Source: Oscillospiraceae bacterium
GTDB taxonomy: Bacteria > Bacillota > Clostridia > Oscillospirales > Ruminococcaceae
Length of the DNA: 64,000 bases
NCBI GenBank assembly: GCA_020024285.1
Contig: JAHHTZ010000002.1
Span: 186,001-250,000, forward strand
Reading direction: 5' to 3'
A program made the translations under genes and the position numbers. Shown here in pieces: positions 43,869 through 53,197 of this stretch. The notes below the pieces were generated by a model. That model saw only the letters and a list, made by a program, of their open reading frames with translations. It made no database searches and was not told the DNA's origin. Numbering within the stretch: position 1 is the stretch's first letter; every line of letters begins with the position of its first letter.

Positions 43869-44828
43869 ATGACTAACGCAGAAAAGAGAATCGACTCGCT
43901 TCAGGAATGGGTCGAAATTCCTGAAGAACAGTTTAAGATCATCGGTACCGATGATTTCTCCGGCGATGTAATTGCTCGTCCTAAGATTGGCTACTGGGCA
44001 GATGCTTGGAGAAGGTTTAAGGAGAATAAAATTGCACTGGCTGCACTGGCTATCATGCTGGTGCTGGTGTTTATGGTCATTTTCGGGCCAGGCATTTCCG
44101 GTTACGACTTTCAACAGATGGATACTTCCGCAATTAACCAAAAGCCCAGCGCAGAGCACTGGTTCGGTACAGACGCGCTGGGACGTGACCTCTTTGCCCG
44201 TGTGTGGCAGGCTGGCCGCGTTTCACTTGCAATCGGTATTGTCGGTGCAGTTGTTGCCAGCGTCATTGGCAGTATCTATGGTGGTATTGCATCCTATTTT
44301 GGCGGTGTTGTGGATGATATTATGATGCGTATCGTTGAGATCCTGCTCAGTATTCCATACCTGATCATTGTTATTCTGATTTCCGTTGTTACAGACTCTA
44401 AAAGTATGGGTACAATGATGCTTGCGCTTACCTTAACCGGTTGGTGCGGCATTGCAAGGCTTGTCCGCGGTCAGATGCTTCAGCTCAAATCTCAGGAATA
44501 CGTTCTTGCAGCAAACGCCCTGGGCGTTTCTCCGATCAAAACCATCGTTCGTCATATGATCCCGAATACGATCGGTATCATTATCGTTGCAATCACCTTT
44601 GATATCCCCGGATATATCTTCTCCGAAGCATTCTTGAGCTACATCGGTCTGGGTATTCAGCCCCCTGACACCAGCTGGGGTGCTTTGGCTTCCGCTGCTC
44701 AGCAGAACTTTATGTTCTATCCATATCAGTTATTCTTCCCAGCACTCATGATTGCCCTTACGATGCTTTCCTTTACTCTTTTAGGCGATGGACTGCGTGA
44801 TGCTCTTGACCCCAAACTGAGAAAGTAG
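43869..44828 (+). CDS. oppC: Oligopeptide ABC transporter permease OppC-type
   Basis: The 319-residue permease has a long N-terminal cytosolic segment (about 1-55), six spans, the HWFGTDALGRDLFARV motif near 97-112 and an EAA-type loop near 215-240 (AANALGVSPIKTIVRHMIPN). This is the DppC/OppC pattern. AAGGAGGAG overlaps the end of oppB and precedes the ATG. It works with OppB. Confidence 0.93.
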   Translation: MTNAEKRIDSLQEWVEIPEEQFKIIGTDDFSGDVIARPKIGYWADAWRRFKENKIALAALAIMLVLVFMVIFGPGISGYDFQQMDTSAINQKPSAEHWFGTDALGRDLFARVWQAGRVSLAIGIVGAVVASVIGSIYGGIASYFGGVVDDIMMRIVEILLSIPYLIIVILISVVTDSKSMGTMMLALTLTGWCGIARLVRGQMLQLKSQEYVLAANALGVSPIKTIVRHMIPNTIGIIIVAITFDIPGYIFSEAFLSYIGLGIQPPDTSWGALASAAQQNFMFYPYQLFFPALMIALTMLSFTLLGDGLRDALDPKLRK

Positions 44829-44840
44829 GAGGAATCGAAA

Positions 44841-45866
44841 ATGGAAAATGAGAAAATACTGGAAGTAAAAGACCTGAATGTGTCTTTTAATACTTACGCC
44901 GGCGAAGTTAAGGCCGTCAGAGGCGTCAGCTTTTCCCTGAACAAGGGCGAGACTCTGGCTTTTGTAGGCGAATCCGGTTGCGGCAAGACCGTTACCGCCA
45001 AGTCCATCCTGCGTCTTTTGAAACCTCCCTTTGCTGTGATCAAGGAAGGTTCTCAGATCATCTGCGACGGCAAGGATGTGCTTGCCCTCAGCAAGAAGGA
45101 ACTGTGCGAGTTCAGAGGTCAAGAAGTTGGAATGATTTTCCAGGACCCTATGACTTCTTTGAATCCTACCATGACGGTCGGCAAGCAGATCATGGAGAGT
45201 CTGAAAATCCACCGCAAGCTGGATAAGAAGCAGGCTAGGGAAGAAGCAATCAAGCTGTTGAAGCTTGTTAATATTCCCAGCCCCGAAAAACGCATTGACA
45301 GCTATCCCCACGAGATGTCCGGTGGTATGCGTCAGCGTGTAATGATCGCGATTGCTCTGGCGTGTAGTCCCAAAGTGCTGATTGCTGATGAGCCTACCAC
45401 AGCGCTGGACGTTACCATTCAGGCTCAGATCATGGATCTGATGCGGGAACTGAAGGAAAAGATGAACACCGCAATCATCCTGGTTACCCATGACCTTGGT
45501 GTTGTTGCAAACTTTGCCGACAAGATTCAGGTTATGTATGCCGGTGAGATCATGGAGCGCGGCACGGCCAGAGAGATCTTCTATGATGCCAAGCATCCTT
45601 ACACTTGGGCGCTTCTCAGCTCGGTTCCCAAGCTCGCAAAGGAGTCCAAGCAGGAGCTGTATGCGCTGAAGGGTACTCCGCCCGACCTGATCCTGCCGCT
45701 GAATCATTGCCCGTTTGCATCCAGATGTGAGTACTGTATGCCGATCTGCAAGGAGAGAAAGCCGCCTGAGACTTGCCTCAGCGACACCCATAAGGTCAGC
45801 TGCTGGCTGCAGCATCCCAATGCACCGAAGGTAAAATCCTTCTATGATAAGGAGGAAAGTAAGTAA
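44841..45866 (+). CDS. oppD: Oligopeptide ABC transporter ATPase OppD-type
   Basis: The 341-residue ATPase has Walker A GESGCGKT near 40-47, a Q-loop MIFQDPMTSLNP, signature MSGGMRQR and Walker B ADEPTTALDVT. Its C-terminal oligopeptide-transporter extension carries a Cys-rich stretch (CPFASRCEYC...C) that in this family can hold a [4Fe-4S] cluster. It is one of the two ATPases powering import. Its TAA stop shares one base with the oppF start. Confidence 0.94.
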   Translation: MENEKILEVKDLNVSFNTYAGEVKAVRGVSFSLNKGETLAFVGESGCGKTVTAKSILRLLKPPFAVIKEGSQIICDGKDVLALSKKELCEFRGQEVGMIFQDPMTSLNPTMTVGKQIMESLKIHRKLDKKQAREEAIKLLKLVNIPSPEKRIDSYPHEMSGGMRQRVMIAIALACSPKVLIADEPTTALDVTIQAQIMDLMRELKEKMNTAIILVTHDLGVVANFADKIQVMYAGEIMERGTAREIFYDAKHPYTWALLSSVPKLAKESKQELYALKGTPPDLILPLNHCPFASRCEYCMPICKERKPPETCLSDTHKVSCWLQHPNAPKVKSFYDKEESK

Positions 45867-46861
45867 TGGATCCTGTAATTGAAAAACTGCAGAATGCGGA
45901 TAACATTCTGGAGGTAACTGATCTGTGCAAGTTCTTCAAAGCCGGACGCAAGCAGTATCTGAAGGCAGTTGACCATGTTACCATTGGCATTAAAAGAGGC
46001 GAAACCTTGGGCCTTGTGGGTGAGTCCGGCTGCGGTAAAACAACTTGCGGCAGAACCATGATCAAGCTCTATGAGCCTACCTCGGGTAAGGTTGTGTTTG
46101 ACGGCAAGGATATTTCCAAGCTCAAGGGCAAGGAGCTTCTGGCATTCAAGAAGGATGTCCAGATCATCTTCCAGGACCCCTATGCTTCCCTTGACCCCCG
46201 TATGACCATTGGCGAAATCATTTCCGAAGGTATGGATGTACACTTCCACCTGTCCGAGGCAGAGAAGACCAAGCGTGTGGCTGACCTGCTGAACAAGGTA
46301 GGTCTGACTGCTGATTATGCAAACCGTTTTGCTCATGAGCTTTCCGGCGGTCAGCGTCAGCGTGTCGGCATTGCCCGTGCACTGGCTGTTGAGCCAAAGT
46401 TCATCGTGTGTGATGAGCCGATCTCTGCACTGGACGTTTCCATTCAGGCGCAGGTGGTCAACCTTTTGATCAAGCTCCAGAAAGAGTTCGGTCTGACCTA
46501 CTTGTTTATCTCCCACGACCTGTCGATGGTCAAGCACATCTCTGATCGTGTGGGCGTTATGTATCTGGGCTCTCTCGTTGAAATTGCAGGCAATGAAAAG
46601 CTGTATGACCAGCCCCTGCACCCCTACACTCAGGCACTGATCTCCGCCATCCCCATGGCTGATCCCGATGCCGAGCAAACCAGAGAGAGGATCAAGCTTG
46701 AGGGCGAAGTTCCAAGCCCTATCAATCCACCGCCTGGATGCAAGTTCAGACCCAGATGTAAATATGCAATGGATATTTGTGCAAAGGAATCTCCCGTGCT
46801 CAAAGAAGTGGAACCGAATCACTTTGTAGCGTGCCATTTGTGCCACGAACAGTGCAAGTAA
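45866..46861 (+). CDS. oppF: Oligopeptide ABC transporter ATPase OppF-type
   Basis: The 331-residue ATPase has Walker A GESGCGKT near 52-59, IIFQDPYASLDPRM, signature LSGGQRQR and Walker B CDEPISALDVS. A C-terminal Cys motif (CKFRPRCKYAMDIC) is typical of the OppF subfamily. GGAGG lies 9 bases before ATG 45866. It ends the five-gene importer; a terminator follows. Confidence 0.94.
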   Translation: MDPVIEKLQNADNILEVTDLCKFFKAGRKQYLKAVDHVTIGIKRGETLGLVGESGCGKTTCGRTMIKLYEPTSGKVVFDGKDISKLKGKELLAFKKDVQIIFQDPYASLDPRMTIGEIISEGMDVHFHLSEAEKTKRVADLLNKVGLTADYANRFAHELSGGQRQRVGIARALAVEPKFIVCDEPISALDVSIQAQVVNLLIKLQKEFGLTYLFISHDLSMVKHISDRVGVMYLGSLVEIAGNEKLYDQPLHPYTQALISAIPMADPDAEQTRERIKLEGEVPSPINPPPGCKFRPRCKYAMDICAKESPVLKEVEPNHFVACHLCHEQCK

Positions 46862-46895
46862 CTAAAAATCAGTTGCATAAAAGATTTTGATATGA

Positions 46896-46950
46896 TCCCC
46901 CTAAAGTAGACCATGGTAATATCCAAATCTGCTTTAGGGGTTTCTTTTTT
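46896..46950 (+). terminator. Terminator after oppF
   Basis: CCCCTAAAG-type arm at 46897 pairs with CTTTAGGGG at 46932-46940, followed by TTTCTTTTTT. The loop is long and contains CCATGG. Confidence 0.82.
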
Positions 46951-47059
46951 ACAGACGAACCCTTGCAGAAATAAGTTTACGATAGGACCCCTGTCCGAAA
47001 GACAGAAGTGGTTCGGTTGATTTAATCCGCAATTTTCATTTAAAGGATGGAGTGATTAT

Positions 47060-48439
47060 GTGTTAAGCAAAGAATTATCTGATAATATTCTTGATTATGC
47101 AGTATCCCACGGTGCTGATTTCGCTGAAATCTTTTGCGAGGATACCAAAAGAAGCAATCTGACGGTTATCGGAGATAAGATCATCAATTCTTCTCTCGGC
47201 AGAGAGAAGGGCATCGGTATCAGGCTGTTTAACGGTCTGAACAGTGCTTATATCCACACCTCGGATCTGAGCGAAAAGAACATCTTAAACCTGCTCCGCC
47301 AGACATGCCGTTTCAGAAACGGTGAATTCAGCAGGGAAGCACTTGAGCAGATGCGCAAAGTGGCATTGAATCCCTTTCTGCGTTACCCCCAAACTGTTTC
47401 CCTGAAGGAAAAGCTGGCACTGGCCAATCGAGTGGTTACTGCTGCAAAAAACTTTGAAGAAACGGTCACACAGGTTCGGGTGAAATATCTGGATATGGAT
47501 CAAAAGGTCTGGATTGCCAACTCAGAAGGCTGCTTTGTGGAAGACAACAGAGTTAAGACCAGACTGTATATGGAAGTGTTCTGTGAAGACGGCGGCGACA
47601 AGCAGTCCAGCTATGTTGGTCCTGGTGCAATGAAGGGCTTTGAGTTCTATGATGAGATCAATGTTGAAGATTATGCTCGTCAGGCTGCTCAAAATGCAAG
47701 GATGCTGCTCCATGCGAGGGAATGCCCCACCGGCAGAATGCCTGTCATCATTGCAAACGGTTTTGGCGGTCTGTTCTTCCATGAGGCCTGCGGTCATTCT
47801 CTGGAAGCCACTGCTACTGCAAAGGGCAACTCTGAGTTCTCCGGCAAGCTGGGTCAGAAGGTTGCATCCAACTGCCTTACTTTGATCGATGATGGTTCGA
47901 TCCCCGGTGAATGGGGCTCGCTGAAGGTCGATGACGAAGGCGTACCAACGCAGAAGAATGTTCTGATTGAAAATGGCATTCTGAAAAGCTATATGGTCGA
48001 TAAGTTGAATGCCCGCCGCCTGAATTGCAAGCCCACCGGTTCTTCCCGTCGTGAAAGCTATCGTTTTGCTCCTACCTCCCGTATGACCAATACCTATATT
48101 GCTCAGGGCACAACTCCCCCGGAAGAAATGATTGCAAATACGGAGCGTGGTATCTTTGTAAAAAGCATCAATGCAGGTTCTGTCAACCCCGAAACAGGAG
48201 AATTCAACTTTAACACCGGAGAAACCTTCCTGATCGAAGATGGAAAGATTACGACACCTGTACACAGTGCTACCTTGATTGGCACCGGCGGCGATATCCT
48301 GCAGAAGGTTGATATGGTAGGCAATGACGGAGCACTGGGACAGGGCTACTGCTGGGCTTCCAGCGGTGCGCTCTATATTGGAGCGGGTCAGCCAACCGTC
48401 CATGTAACCGAAATGACAGTGGGAGGCGATGAAGCATGA
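47060..48439 (+). CDS. tldD: TldD-family metalloprotease
   Basis: TldD with its partner TldE forms a cytosolic zinc protease that degrades unfolded peptides and, in some bacteria, matures microcin B17 or CcdA. The 459-residue protein has the active-site HEACGH (HExxxH) at 241-246 and the later Gly-rich zinc-site region. The start is GTG 47060: the ATG at 47058 runs into a stop, and AAGGATGG lies ahead. It ends in an ATGA overlap with the TldE gene, so the two are coupled. Codon choice matches the opp genes just upstream. Confidence 0.92.
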   Translation: MLSKELSDNILDYAVSHGADFAEIFCEDTKRSNLTVIGDKIINSSLGREKGIGIRLFNGLNSAYIHTSDLSEKNILNLLRQTCRFRNGEFSREALEQMRKVALNPFLRYPQTVSLKEKLALANRVVTAAKNFEETVTQVRVKYLDMDQKVWIANSEGCFVEDNRVKTRLYMEVFCEDGGDKQSSYVGPGAMKGFEFYDEINVEDYARQAAQNARMLLHARECPTGRMPVIIANGFGGLFFHEACGHSLEATATAKGNSEFSGKLGQKVASNCLTLIDDGSIPGEWGSLKVDDEGVPTQKNVLIENGILKSYMVDKLNARRLNCKPTGSSRRESYRFAPTSRMTNTYIAQGTTPPEEMIANTERGIFVKSINAGSVNPETGEFNFNTGETFLIEDGKITTPVHSATLIGTGGDILQKVDMVGNDGALGQGYCWASSGALYIGAGQPTVHVTEMTVGGDEA

Positions 48440-49779
48440 TGGAATTTGAAAAAGAATCTTTGGCTGCTTTAACTCAAAGACTTAAGGCTGCGGATTTCAA
48501 AGATATTCGTTATTATATGAAGAACACCAGAACCTTGAAGATCAACGTTCTGGACGGTGAAAACGAGAAAACTTCCCGCTCCAACGAGAGCACATACTTT
48601 GTGGAAGCTGGAAAAAACGGCAAGCGCTGCTGCACCTTCTTTAATACAGTTGATATGATGGATGATGTGATGGAGCAGATGGAGTTTTCTGCGCTGTCTG
48701 CAGAAGAAGACTATCATCCTACGCCTCTGTTTGAAAAGGACGAAATCTATTCCGATACCTTCGAAATGACAGAAGAACCTGAAATTGTAAAGACTCTAAT
48801 TGAAACAGAAAAGGTTATGAAGACCGAGCCTAAGACCCGTAATGTCGAAAGTTGTGGATGCAGTCAGTCCATTCAGGAAATTACCCTAATGGATGAGAAC
48901 GGAAATACCATGACAGACATGAGCCATTCTGTAAATGTTTTTCTAAAGGTCGTTTCTGAGGAGAACAACGATGTGGAGCTGGCCTGGGGCGAAAAGAGCG
49001 GGGATCGGTTTGCGGATATCGACTGCAAGGCTTTGGGTGGAGAAGTTGCCCAATTAGGTGCAGCTGCACTGCATGGCAAGCCCATTCTGTCCGGAAAGTA
49101 TCCTGTCATCCTCAAAAACAGCGCTGCTGCTGAACTTCTGGAGGCATATCTGCCCATCTTCTATGCATCTGAGATGCAGAACAATATGAGCAAGCTGGAA
49201 GGCAGACTCGGTCAGCAAATCGCAATTTCCGATTTGAATGTGCAGGAAGATCCCACCATGGAAGGCGGCAGATCCGGTCGCCATTTCGACGATGAAGGCA
49301 CGCCTGTGAGTCGGAAATACCTCATTCACGAAGGCAAATTTGAAACTGCCCTTTATAATCGCAAGACAGCTCAGAAGGAGAATACAGTCAGCACCGGCAA
49401 TGGTTTTAAGGGAGATATTACTTCTTCTGTGGGCACAGGTGTTACGAATGTGGTCGTGGGAAGTGCTTCCGGAAATGTTATGAGCTGTGAAGATCTGTTC
49501 AAGAAGATGGGAAATGGGATTATGGTAACCAGCCTCGAAGGTGTTTTTGCCGGTGCTAACACGGTCAGCGGAAACTTCTCCCTCCTCTGCAAAGGCATGG
49601 TCATCAAAGACGGCACCATCGCCGAGCCTTTCTGCAAGGTTACGATTGCAGGCAGCATCTATGATCTGTTCCATGACATTGTTGCTATAGGTGATGACCC
49701 CACTGCAACTTCTGCGGAAAGTCAGTATCTCAGCTCACCCTCTCTCCTGTTGAAGGCTCTGGCTGTTTCCGGTCTATAA
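48436..49779 (+). CDS. pmbA: TldE/PmbA-family protein
   Basis: This 447-residue protein is the non-catalytic partner of TldD. It has the same two-domain plan but lacks an HExxxH motif, as expected for TldE. Landmarks include the AWGEKSGDRF stretch near 180-190 and the C-terminal GNFSLLCKGMVIKDG segment near 375-390. The ATG at 48436 (or 48439) overlaps the tldD stop. Together with opp this makes a peptide uptake and digestion set. Confidence 0.9.
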   Translation: MMEFEKESLAALTQRLKAADFKDIRYYMKNTRTLKINVLDGENEKTSRSNESTYFVEAGKNGKRCCTFFNTVDMMDDVMEQMEFSALSAEEDYHPTPLFEKDEIYSDTFEMTEEPEIVKTLIETEKVMKTEPKTRNVESCGCSQSIQEITLMDENGNTMTDMSHSVNVFLKVVSEENNDVELAWGEKSGDRFADIDCKALGGEVAQLGAAALHGKPILSGKYPVILKNSAAAELLEAYLPIFYASEMQNNMSKLEGRLGQQIAISDLNVQEDPTMEGGRSGRHFDDEGTPVSRKYLIHEGKFETALYNRKTAQKENTVSTGNGFKGDITSSVGTGVTNVVVGSASGNVMSCEDLFKKMGNGIMVTSLEGVFAGANTVSGNFSLLCKGMVIKDGTIAEPFCKVTIAGSIYDLFHDIVAIGDDPTATSAESQYLSSPSLLLKALAVSGL

Positions 49780-49935
49780 TTCCCAATCAGCCGACAGTGT
49801 ATGTGACTTTCGGAGCACTGTTCTGGTCAGATCGGGAAATCGCACAGATAATTTACGCAAACGGCTTCTGCCCCCAAAAAATGAGCTCTCATAGGGACAT
49901 AAGCATAGGCTGAGGATGAGCCTGATCCGGAAAAC

Positions 49936-49981
49936 TAAAAAAACCAGCCGGAATCGAATTTAGGTTCTGGCTGTTTTTTTA
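49936..49981 (+). terminator. Terminator of the tldD-pmbA transcript
   Basis: AAAAACCAGCCGGAA pairs with TTCTGGCTGTTTTTTT with one G-U pair, around a loop, and ends in a T-run. It lies about 160 bases after the pmbA stop. Confidence 0.8.
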
Positions 49982-50062
49982 GCAGCGAGCAGACATCATG
50001 AAATCTCTGGTCGAATATCAAAACGCGAATTGACAACAGAAGTACAAGGATGCATAGCAGGA

Positions 50063-50100
50063 AAAGGGAGGTCGTGCTATTAGCACAACCTCCCTTTCGC
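50063..50100 (-). terminator. Terminator of the sodium:alanine symporter gene
   Basis: AAAGGGAGGT plus GTGCTA pairs with TAGCAC plus ACCTCCCTTT. Read on the minus strand it ends in TTTTCC. Confidence 0.82.
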
Positions 50101-50172
50101 AGAAACAAATCTTAAATTGTATAGGGGTTGAGAATATGCCCCCCTATGAACATCGCCTAAGCGACCCGTTTT

Positions 50173-51600
50173 TTAGTTTGCCTCAACACGTTCAGCAACC
50201 AGTTTTCCTGATTCGGATTCCTGTTTTTTCATGGCAGAGTATTCATCCAGACATTTGAGTGCCTGCTTGGACATTGGAACAATGGTGATGATGTTAAATA
50301 CTGTCATCAAACCAACACCGATATCGCCAAGGTCCCATACGAAGGTGTAAGTTGCCATACCGCCGATAAACAGCATGATCAAAGCGATGATTTTGTAAGC
50401 AGTCTGTGCCTTCCAGCTGTCGCCAAACAGGTATGCAATGTTGGGACGGGCGTAGTACAGGATGCCAACAAAGGTAGAGAAGCTGAAGAGCCACAGAGCA
50501 ACAGCGGTGAATACAACGCCGATGTAGCCGAAATGGTATCCCATTGCAGTTTGAAGCAGCTCCATACCGGACAAACCTTGCAGAACATCCTCCGGAACCA
50601 GCAGCATGATCATCGCGGTGCAGGTGCAGATCACGATGGTATCGATTAAAACGCCGAATGCCTGGAAAATACCGCATTTTGCAGGATGGCTGACCTGAGC
50701 TGCTGCCGCTGCACAAGGAGCAGAGCCGGAGCCTGCTTCATTGGAGAACAGTCCGCGCTTTACGCCGTTCATCAGTACCGCACCGAATCCGCCGGCAACG
50801 ACCTGACGAAGACCAAAGGCTTCGCTTACGATCCGATGGAACATGGAAGGAAGCAGCGCGATATTTTTCCCGATTACAAACAGTGTAATAAGGAAGTAGA
50901 AGGCTGCCATAAAAGGAACGATGATATCCAGGACCTTGATCGTAGCGTTCTTTCTGAGAACAACAACAGCAGCCAGAATGACAAGAATTGTGGTAGAAAC
51001 GATGGGCGGGATGTGAAACGCATTGTAGAATGCAGAAGAAACGGAGTTGCTTATTACCTGACTGATCCCGCACCAGCACAGGAGTCCGGACAGTGCGAAC
51101 AAAACAGCGAGAGTGCTGTAGCGGGCTTTTTTGCCCTTTGTGAAGAAGTTATGGATATAGTAAGCAGGACCGCCGCGGAATCCGCCGTACAGCGGGTCCT
51201 TCTCCTTGTGGAGCTGTGCCAGTGTTGCTTCAACAAATGCTGTGGAGGCACCGATGAGCGCTGTGACCCACATCCAGAATACGGCACCGGCTCCGCCGAC
51301 GGAAATGGCAGCAACAACACCGACCATGTTGCCCATTCCCACACGGGTTGCGGTGGATACCACAAGCGTCTGCACACCGGTCAAAGAGTCCTTGTGCTGC
51401 TGCTTGCCCTTTTCCATGGTGATGCGCAGCATATCAGGGAAAAACCGGATCGGCAAAAACTTGGTGCGGATGGTAAAGTAGACACCGGTTGGGATGAGGA
51501 GCAAAACGAGAAGTGAGATACCAATAGAAGAACCGCCGGGAAGCGGAATGCTGAATAAATCACCCCATAACAGGTTGTATACAAACGAAATGGCTTTCAT
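50173..51600 (-). CDS. Sodium:alanine symporter (AGCS family)
   Basis: The 475-residue membrane protein has about ten spans and the AGCS signatures: GGSSIGISLLVLLLIPTGVYFTIRTKF near the start, the ATRVGMGNMVGV segment near 85-100, and FRGGPAYYI near 145-153. It imports alanine or glycine with Na+. AGGGGGATTTTC precedes the start. A LysR gene lies divergently 110 bases away with overlapping promoters, so that regulator probably controls it. Confidence 0.92.
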   Translation of the reverse strand: MKAISFVYNLLWGDLFSIPLPGGSSIGISLLVLLLIPTGVYFTIRTKFLPIRFFPDMLRITMEKGKQQHKDSLTGVQTLVVSTATRVGMGNMVGVVAAISVGGAGAVFWMWVTALIGASTAFVEATLAQLHKEKDPLYGGFRGGPAYYIHNFFTKGKKARYSTLAVLFALSGLLCWCGISQVISNSVSSAFYNAFHIPPIVSTTILVILAAVVVLRKNATIKVLDIIVPFMAAFYFLITLFVIGKNIALLPSMFHRIVSEAFGLRQVVAGGFGAVLMNGVKRGLFSNEAGSGSAPCAAAAAQVSHPAKCGIFQAFGVLIDTIVICTCTAMIMLLVPEDVLQGLSGMELLQTAMGYHFGYIGVVFTAVALWLFSFSTFVGILYYARPNIAYLFGDSWKAQTAYKIIALIMLFIGGMATYTFVWDLGDIGVGLMTVFNIITIVPMSKQALKCLDEYSAMKKQESESGKLVAERVEAN

Positions 51601-51613
51601 GTGAAAATCCCCC

Positions 51614-51661
51614 TTGACTTTGATGTTTCACAGTATATAATATTTTTTAGCATTTGTCTAA
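51614..51661. promoter_or_regulatory. Overlapping divergent promoters of agcS and lysR
   Basis: Plus strand: TTGACT (51614-51619), 16-base spacer, TATAAT (51636-51641) for the LysR gene. Minus strand: TTAGAC (51656-51661), 18-base spacer, TATACT (51632-51637) for the symporter. The two -10 boxes overlap, so a LysR protein bound here could switch both. Confidence 0.65.
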
Positions 51662-51710
51662 TTGATGTATTTGATAAGAAGCATTAAAAATATTGATGAT
51701 AGGAGTAACT

Positions 51711-52610
51711 ATGGATTTTCGAAATTTGCAGACATTCATCCAGGTGAGCGAATCGAACAGCTTTACCCGTGCCGGGGATATTCTCGGGTATTCTCAGCCT
51801 ACTATATCCTTTCAGATCAAGCAGCTGGAGCAGGAGCTGGGTGTCCAGCTCTTTGAGCGCATCGGGCATACCGTGTCCCTCACCGCGGACGGTCAGACCG
51901 CCCTTGCCTACGCACAGCAGATTTTGCGCCTCTCTCAGGAGCTTGTTCAGGTGACACAGGAAGAGAAGGACACGCGGGGAACCGTGCGGGTCGCTATGGC
52001 GGACTCCTTGTGCAGTCCGCTGATTGCACAGGAATTTATGAGGTTTCGCGAAGAACATCCCCACATTTCACTGGAGGTAACAACGGCAGGAACAAGTGAT
52101 CTGTTTCGACTGCTCGACCAAAACGAAATCGACCTTGCCTGTACGCTGGATAGCCATGTCTACAATACGACCTACGTTATTTGCAGCGAGGAGGAAGTGG
52201 GGGTACACTTTGTTTGTTCTTCTAAAAATCCCCTTGCCAGGCAAACATCTGTTACATGGCAGGATATTTTGGAGCATCCTTTCCTGCTGACAGAAAAGGG
52301 AATGAGCTACCGCCGTGTGATGGATGAGTACCTTGCCCGAAACTCTCTGGAAGTACATCCTATTTTGGAAATGGGATGCACCAATCTCATCTGTGACCTC
52401 GTGGAGGAAAACGCCGGCATCGCCTTTTTGCCGGATTTTGTCACAGAGGAGGCCGTCAAACGGGGGAGGGTCGTGCGCCTGAGCGTGGAGGGATGGGATC
52501 TGGAAATCTGGAAGCAGATCGTATGCCATCGGTCAAAATGGATCTCAGCACCGATTCGATCGGTCATCAGATTTCTTTCTCAGATCCAGTTGATGCCAAA
52601 AGAAGGATAA
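51711..52610 (+). CDS. LysR-type transcriptional regulator
   Basis: The 299-residue protein has the LysR winged HTH at about 1-60 (LQTFIQVSESNSFTRAGDILGYSQPTISFQIKQLE) and a periplasmic-binding-fold effector domain after residue 90. ATG 51711 is chosen for AGGAG at 51701-51705; an upstream in-frame ATG at 51693 lacks a site. Divergent from the sodium:alanine symporter, which it most likely controls, perhaps in response to alanine or glycine. The effector is not shown by the sequence. Confidence 0.92.
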   Translation: MDFRNLQTFIQVSESNSFTRAGDILGYSQPTISFQIKQLEQELGVQLFERIGHTVSLTADGQTALAYAQQILRLSQELVQVTQEEKDTRGTVRVAMADSLCSPLIAQEFMRFREEHPHISLEVTTAGTSDLFRLLDQNEIDLACTLDSHVYNTTYVICSEEEVGVHFVCSSKNPLARQTSVTWQDILEHPFLLTEKGMSYRRVMDEYLARNSLEVHPILEMGCTNLICDLVEENAGIAFLPDFVTEEAVKRGRVVRLSVEGWDLEIWKQIVCHRSKWISAPIRSVIRFLSQIQLMPKEG

Positions 52611-52640
52611 GACAAAATTCTCCAAAAAGAAAAACAAATC

Positions 52641-52669
52641 TTGAAAATCAGAAAGAATTATAGTATAAT
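52641..52669 (+). promoter_or_regulatory. Promoter of the PH-like protein gene
   Basis: TTGAAA at 52641-52646 and TATAAT at 52664-52669 have 17 bases between them; the start follows about 60 bases later after AAGGAGG. Confidence 0.8.
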
Positions 52670-52727
52670 TTAACAAATAAAACATCGAAAACATGATGAT
52701 TTTCGTGTATGTTAAGGAGGGTTTGTT

Positions 52728-53048
52728 ATGGGGCATTTGGCATTGCGAGAAGGAGAAAAAATGCTTGTTTCAAAGGACGTAGCGTACAAGACAAAAACTT
52801 CGATGGATCTGTATCCAAAACCATATCAGGGAAAATTTTATGTTACCACTCAGCGTGTTGCGTTTAGGACGATGGGAGGTCTTCCTCCGGAGTTTGAGTA
52901 TGAACTGAGTGAAATAGAATCGTTCTCGGTTGGAATGCTTAAGACGATCCATCTCAATATGAAGGATTCAGGGGCGCATACCTTGACCGGAATGTTCAAC
53001 AAGAGCCTCATCCAAGGGCTTCTTGATGTTGGAATTAAGCAGGTATAA
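52728..53048 (+). CDS. Small PH/GRAM-like domain protein
   Basis: This 106-residue cytosolic protein resembles short bacterial PH or GRAM-like proteins: an N-terminal GEKMLVSKDVAYKT strand pair, then GKFYVTTQRVAFRT (a typical strand-turn-strand) and EFEYELSEIESFSV. Its function is unknown. AAGGAGGG precedes the ATG. It has its own promoter and a terminator 20 bases after the stop. Confidence 0.68.
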   Translation: MGHLALREGEKMLVSKDVAYKTKTSMDLYPKPYQGKFYVTTQRVAFRTMGGLPPEFEYELSEIESFSVGMLKTIHLNMKDSGAHTLTGMFNKSLIQGLLDVGIKQV

Positions 53049-53063
53049 CAGAAAATAAGAGGA

Positions 53064-53100
53064 AAAAAGGAAGGGTACACAAAGCACCCTTCCTTTTTTG
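53064..53100 (+). terminator. Terminator after the PH-like gene
   Basis: AAAAAAGGAAGGGT pairs with ACCCTTCCTTTTTT around a short loop, ending in Ts. Confidence 0.9.
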
Positions 53101-53139
53101 TGCAGCACCTTAAAATTTTTGAAAAAGCAAATTTGTATC

Positions 53140-53168
53140 TTGACAAAGGAGCACTTTAGACGCATAAT
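53140..53168 (+). promoter_or_regulatory. Promoter of the third TetR gene
   Basis: TTGACA at 53140-53145 and CATAAT at 53163-53168 are 17 bases apart, about 23 bases before the chosen start's ribosome binding site. Confidence 0.65.
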
Positions 53169-53197
53169 GGACTGTGCTCAAATCGAGGAGGGATTGC

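Larger units (their letters stand above)
49780..50172. other. Intergenic region between converging genes
   Basis: No gene is seen. Terminators are described separately. The rest carries no protein-like frame or recognisable RNA fold. Confidence 0.6.
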
